64,000 bases of DNA from positions 208,503 to 272,502 of the forward strand of contig NZ_LT575476.1 in NCBI RefSeq assembly GCF_900086655.1, in the 5' to 3' direction. The translations under genes and the position numbers were made by a program. Shown here one piece after another: positions 63,114-64,000 of this stretch. Under the pieces are notes generated by a model that searched no databases, had not been told where the DNA came from, and saw only the letters and a program-made list of their open reading frames with translations. Within the stretch, counting starts at the first letter, position 1. Every line of letters begins with the position of its first letter. Source of the stretch: Paenibacillus tuaregi. Its GTDB lineage: Bacteria; Bacillota; Bacilli; Paenibacillales; Paenibacillaceae.

Positions 63114-64000
63114 ATGAAAAATGTAAAAACCGTATCCGTATCCGTTCTTGCATCTCTGCTGCTCTTGTCCGGCTGCAGCGGCAGCGGTACTTCGACAGGG
63201 GAAGGAGGGGCATCTGGTGCGAATAATGGCAAGGTCACGCTGAATTTCCTGACGCAGAGCTCGGCGCTCGCTCCGGCAGACCCGAATGAGAAGCTGATTA
63301 ACAAGCGTCTGGAAGAGAAGACCGGTGTCCATATTAACTGGAAGAACTATACGAATGATGTATTTATAGAGAAAAGAAATTTGGCGATCGCCAGCGGTGA
63401 TCTGCCGGATGCGGTGTTTGATGCCGGATATACGGATTATGACCTTCTCAAGCTGGGCAAGGACGGCGTGATTATCCCGCTTGAAGATTTGATTGAGAAA
63501 TATATGCCGAATCTGAAGAAGGTGCTTCAGGAGGCGCCCGAATATAAATCGCTGATTACAGCTCCAGACGGACATATTTATTCCTTCCCGTGGATTGAGG
63601 AGCTTGGAACAGGGAAGGAAGCGATCCAGGCGGTGGACGATCTTCCATGGATTAATGTGGAGTGGCTGAAGAAGCTGGGGCTGAAAATGCCAACCACCAC
63701 AGAGGAGCTGAAGCAGGTCCTGATTGCCTTCAAGACGAAGGACCCGAATGGGAACGGGAAGGCGGATGAGATCCCGCTGTCGTTCATCGACAAGCCGGGC
63801 GGAGAAGACTTGGCTTTCTTGTACGGCTCCTTCGGACTCGGCGAGAATGGCGACCATGCGGTTGTGACGAATGAAGGCAAGGTCGTATTTACCCCGGCGG
63901 AGAATGGTTACAAAGAAGCGGTGAAATACATCCATGACCTCTATCAGAATGGCCTGATTGATATTGAATCGTCCCAGCAGGACTGGAATACTTATTTGGC
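63114..64000 (+). CDS. Extracellular solute-binding lipoprotein, LplA type (3' end outside window)
   Basis: ATG 63114 after TGGAGGTCATAGT; the frame is open to the right edge, so only the first 295 residues are visible. The lipoprotein signal is KNVKTVSVSVLASLLLLSGC with lipobox Cys21 and a Gly/Ser linker. The mature part has NGKVTLNFLTQSSALAPADP, KTGVHINWKNY and a calcium-loop-like DPNGNGKADEIPL, typical of LplA-type binding proteins. It belongs to the operon of the two upstream permeases. Confidence 0.92.
   Translation, partial: MKNVKTVSVSVLASLLLLSGCSGSGTSTGEGGASGANNGKVTLNFLTQSSALAPADPNEKLINKRLEEKTGVHINWKNYTNDVFIEKRNLAIASGDLPDAVFDAGYTDYDLLKLGKDGVIIPLEDLIEKYMPNLKKVLQEAPEYKSLITAPDGHIYSFPWIEELGTGKEAIQAVDDLPWINVEWLKKLGLKMPTTTEELKQVLIAFKTKDPNGNGKADEIPLSFIDKPGGEDLAFLYGSFGLGENGDHAVVTNEGKVVFTPAENGYKEAVKYIHDLYQNGLIDIESSQQDWNTYL

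Overview
The window looks like chromosomal DNA of a Paenibacillus-type Gram-positive bacterium. This rests on strong AGGAGG-type ribosome binding sites, frequent TTG/GTG starts, Firmicutes-style rho-independent terminators, lplB/ytcP-type sugar ABC operons, DUF4179 and copper-amine-oxidase-N proteins, and many SMI1/KNR4-type and DUF proteins. The assignment is by family content, not by a database search. No rRNA, tRNA, CRISPR array, replication origin or intact transposase gene was seen.

Layout. 1-1732: 3' part of a two-domain polyprenyl synthetase. 1908-8545: an AT-rich island of about 6.6 kb that interrupts the polyprenyl synthetase / beta-propeller gene pair. It carries a complete sactipeptide-type bacteriocin cluster, read on the minus strand: a 52-aa precursor with C-x3-C-x3-C-x3-C (missed by ORF calling because it is short), two radical SAM/SPASM maturases, one ABC exporter, and an unlisted 53-aa two-helix membrane peptide that is a candidate immunity protein. 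The island is bounded by two copies of a 675-bp direct repeat (98.5% identical) whose outer ends diverge in the way expected after single-crossover integration of a foreign molecule. An IS3-like end remnant lies at the left junction. 8546-26773: a block of mostly unfamiliar cytoplasmic proteins: beta-propeller protein; an RNA-repair pair (P-loop kinase-HD plus RNA ligase); SUKH/SMI1 proteins, one with HEAT-like and one with TPR repeats; a DUF1963-like protein; a DUF6138-like protein; and a divergent HSP90 translationally coupled to a helical-repeat partner. A structured intergenic element occurs twice (10.1 and 15.4 kb). 27194-32577: a secreted beta-propeller/Big2 protein and two ECF sigma factor/anti-sigma pairs. 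32732-40621: a GH3 beta-glucosidase with inverted domain order, small membrane proteins, a chemoreceptor with a SigD-type promoter, and a GH20 hexosaminidase with a perfect palindromic operator. 40828-47821: SUKH-like protein, DUF1349 protein, LprI-like lipoprotein, MgtC family protein, GntR regulator plus DUF5808 membrane protein, DUF3995 protein, secreted propeller-like protein. 47982-53174: a sugar ABC importer divergent from a second chemoreceptor. 53290-60757: MFS transporter, XRE-cupin regulator, uridine kinase, AraC-GyrI regulator, copper-amine-oxidase-N protein, cytochrome P450, LacI regulator. 61186-64000: an lplB-ytcP-lplA-type oligosaccharide ABC importer cut by the right edge.

How it works together. 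Sugar use is the main readable theme: two ABC importers, GH3 and GH20 enzymes, a LacI regulator and chemoreceptors. The competitive trait is the sactipeptide island, with precursor, maturation, export and probable self-protection all encoded within about 5.5 kb. The 8.5-26.8 kb block suggests stress, RNA-repair or protein-quality roles, but most of its genes cannot be assigned a function from sequence alone.
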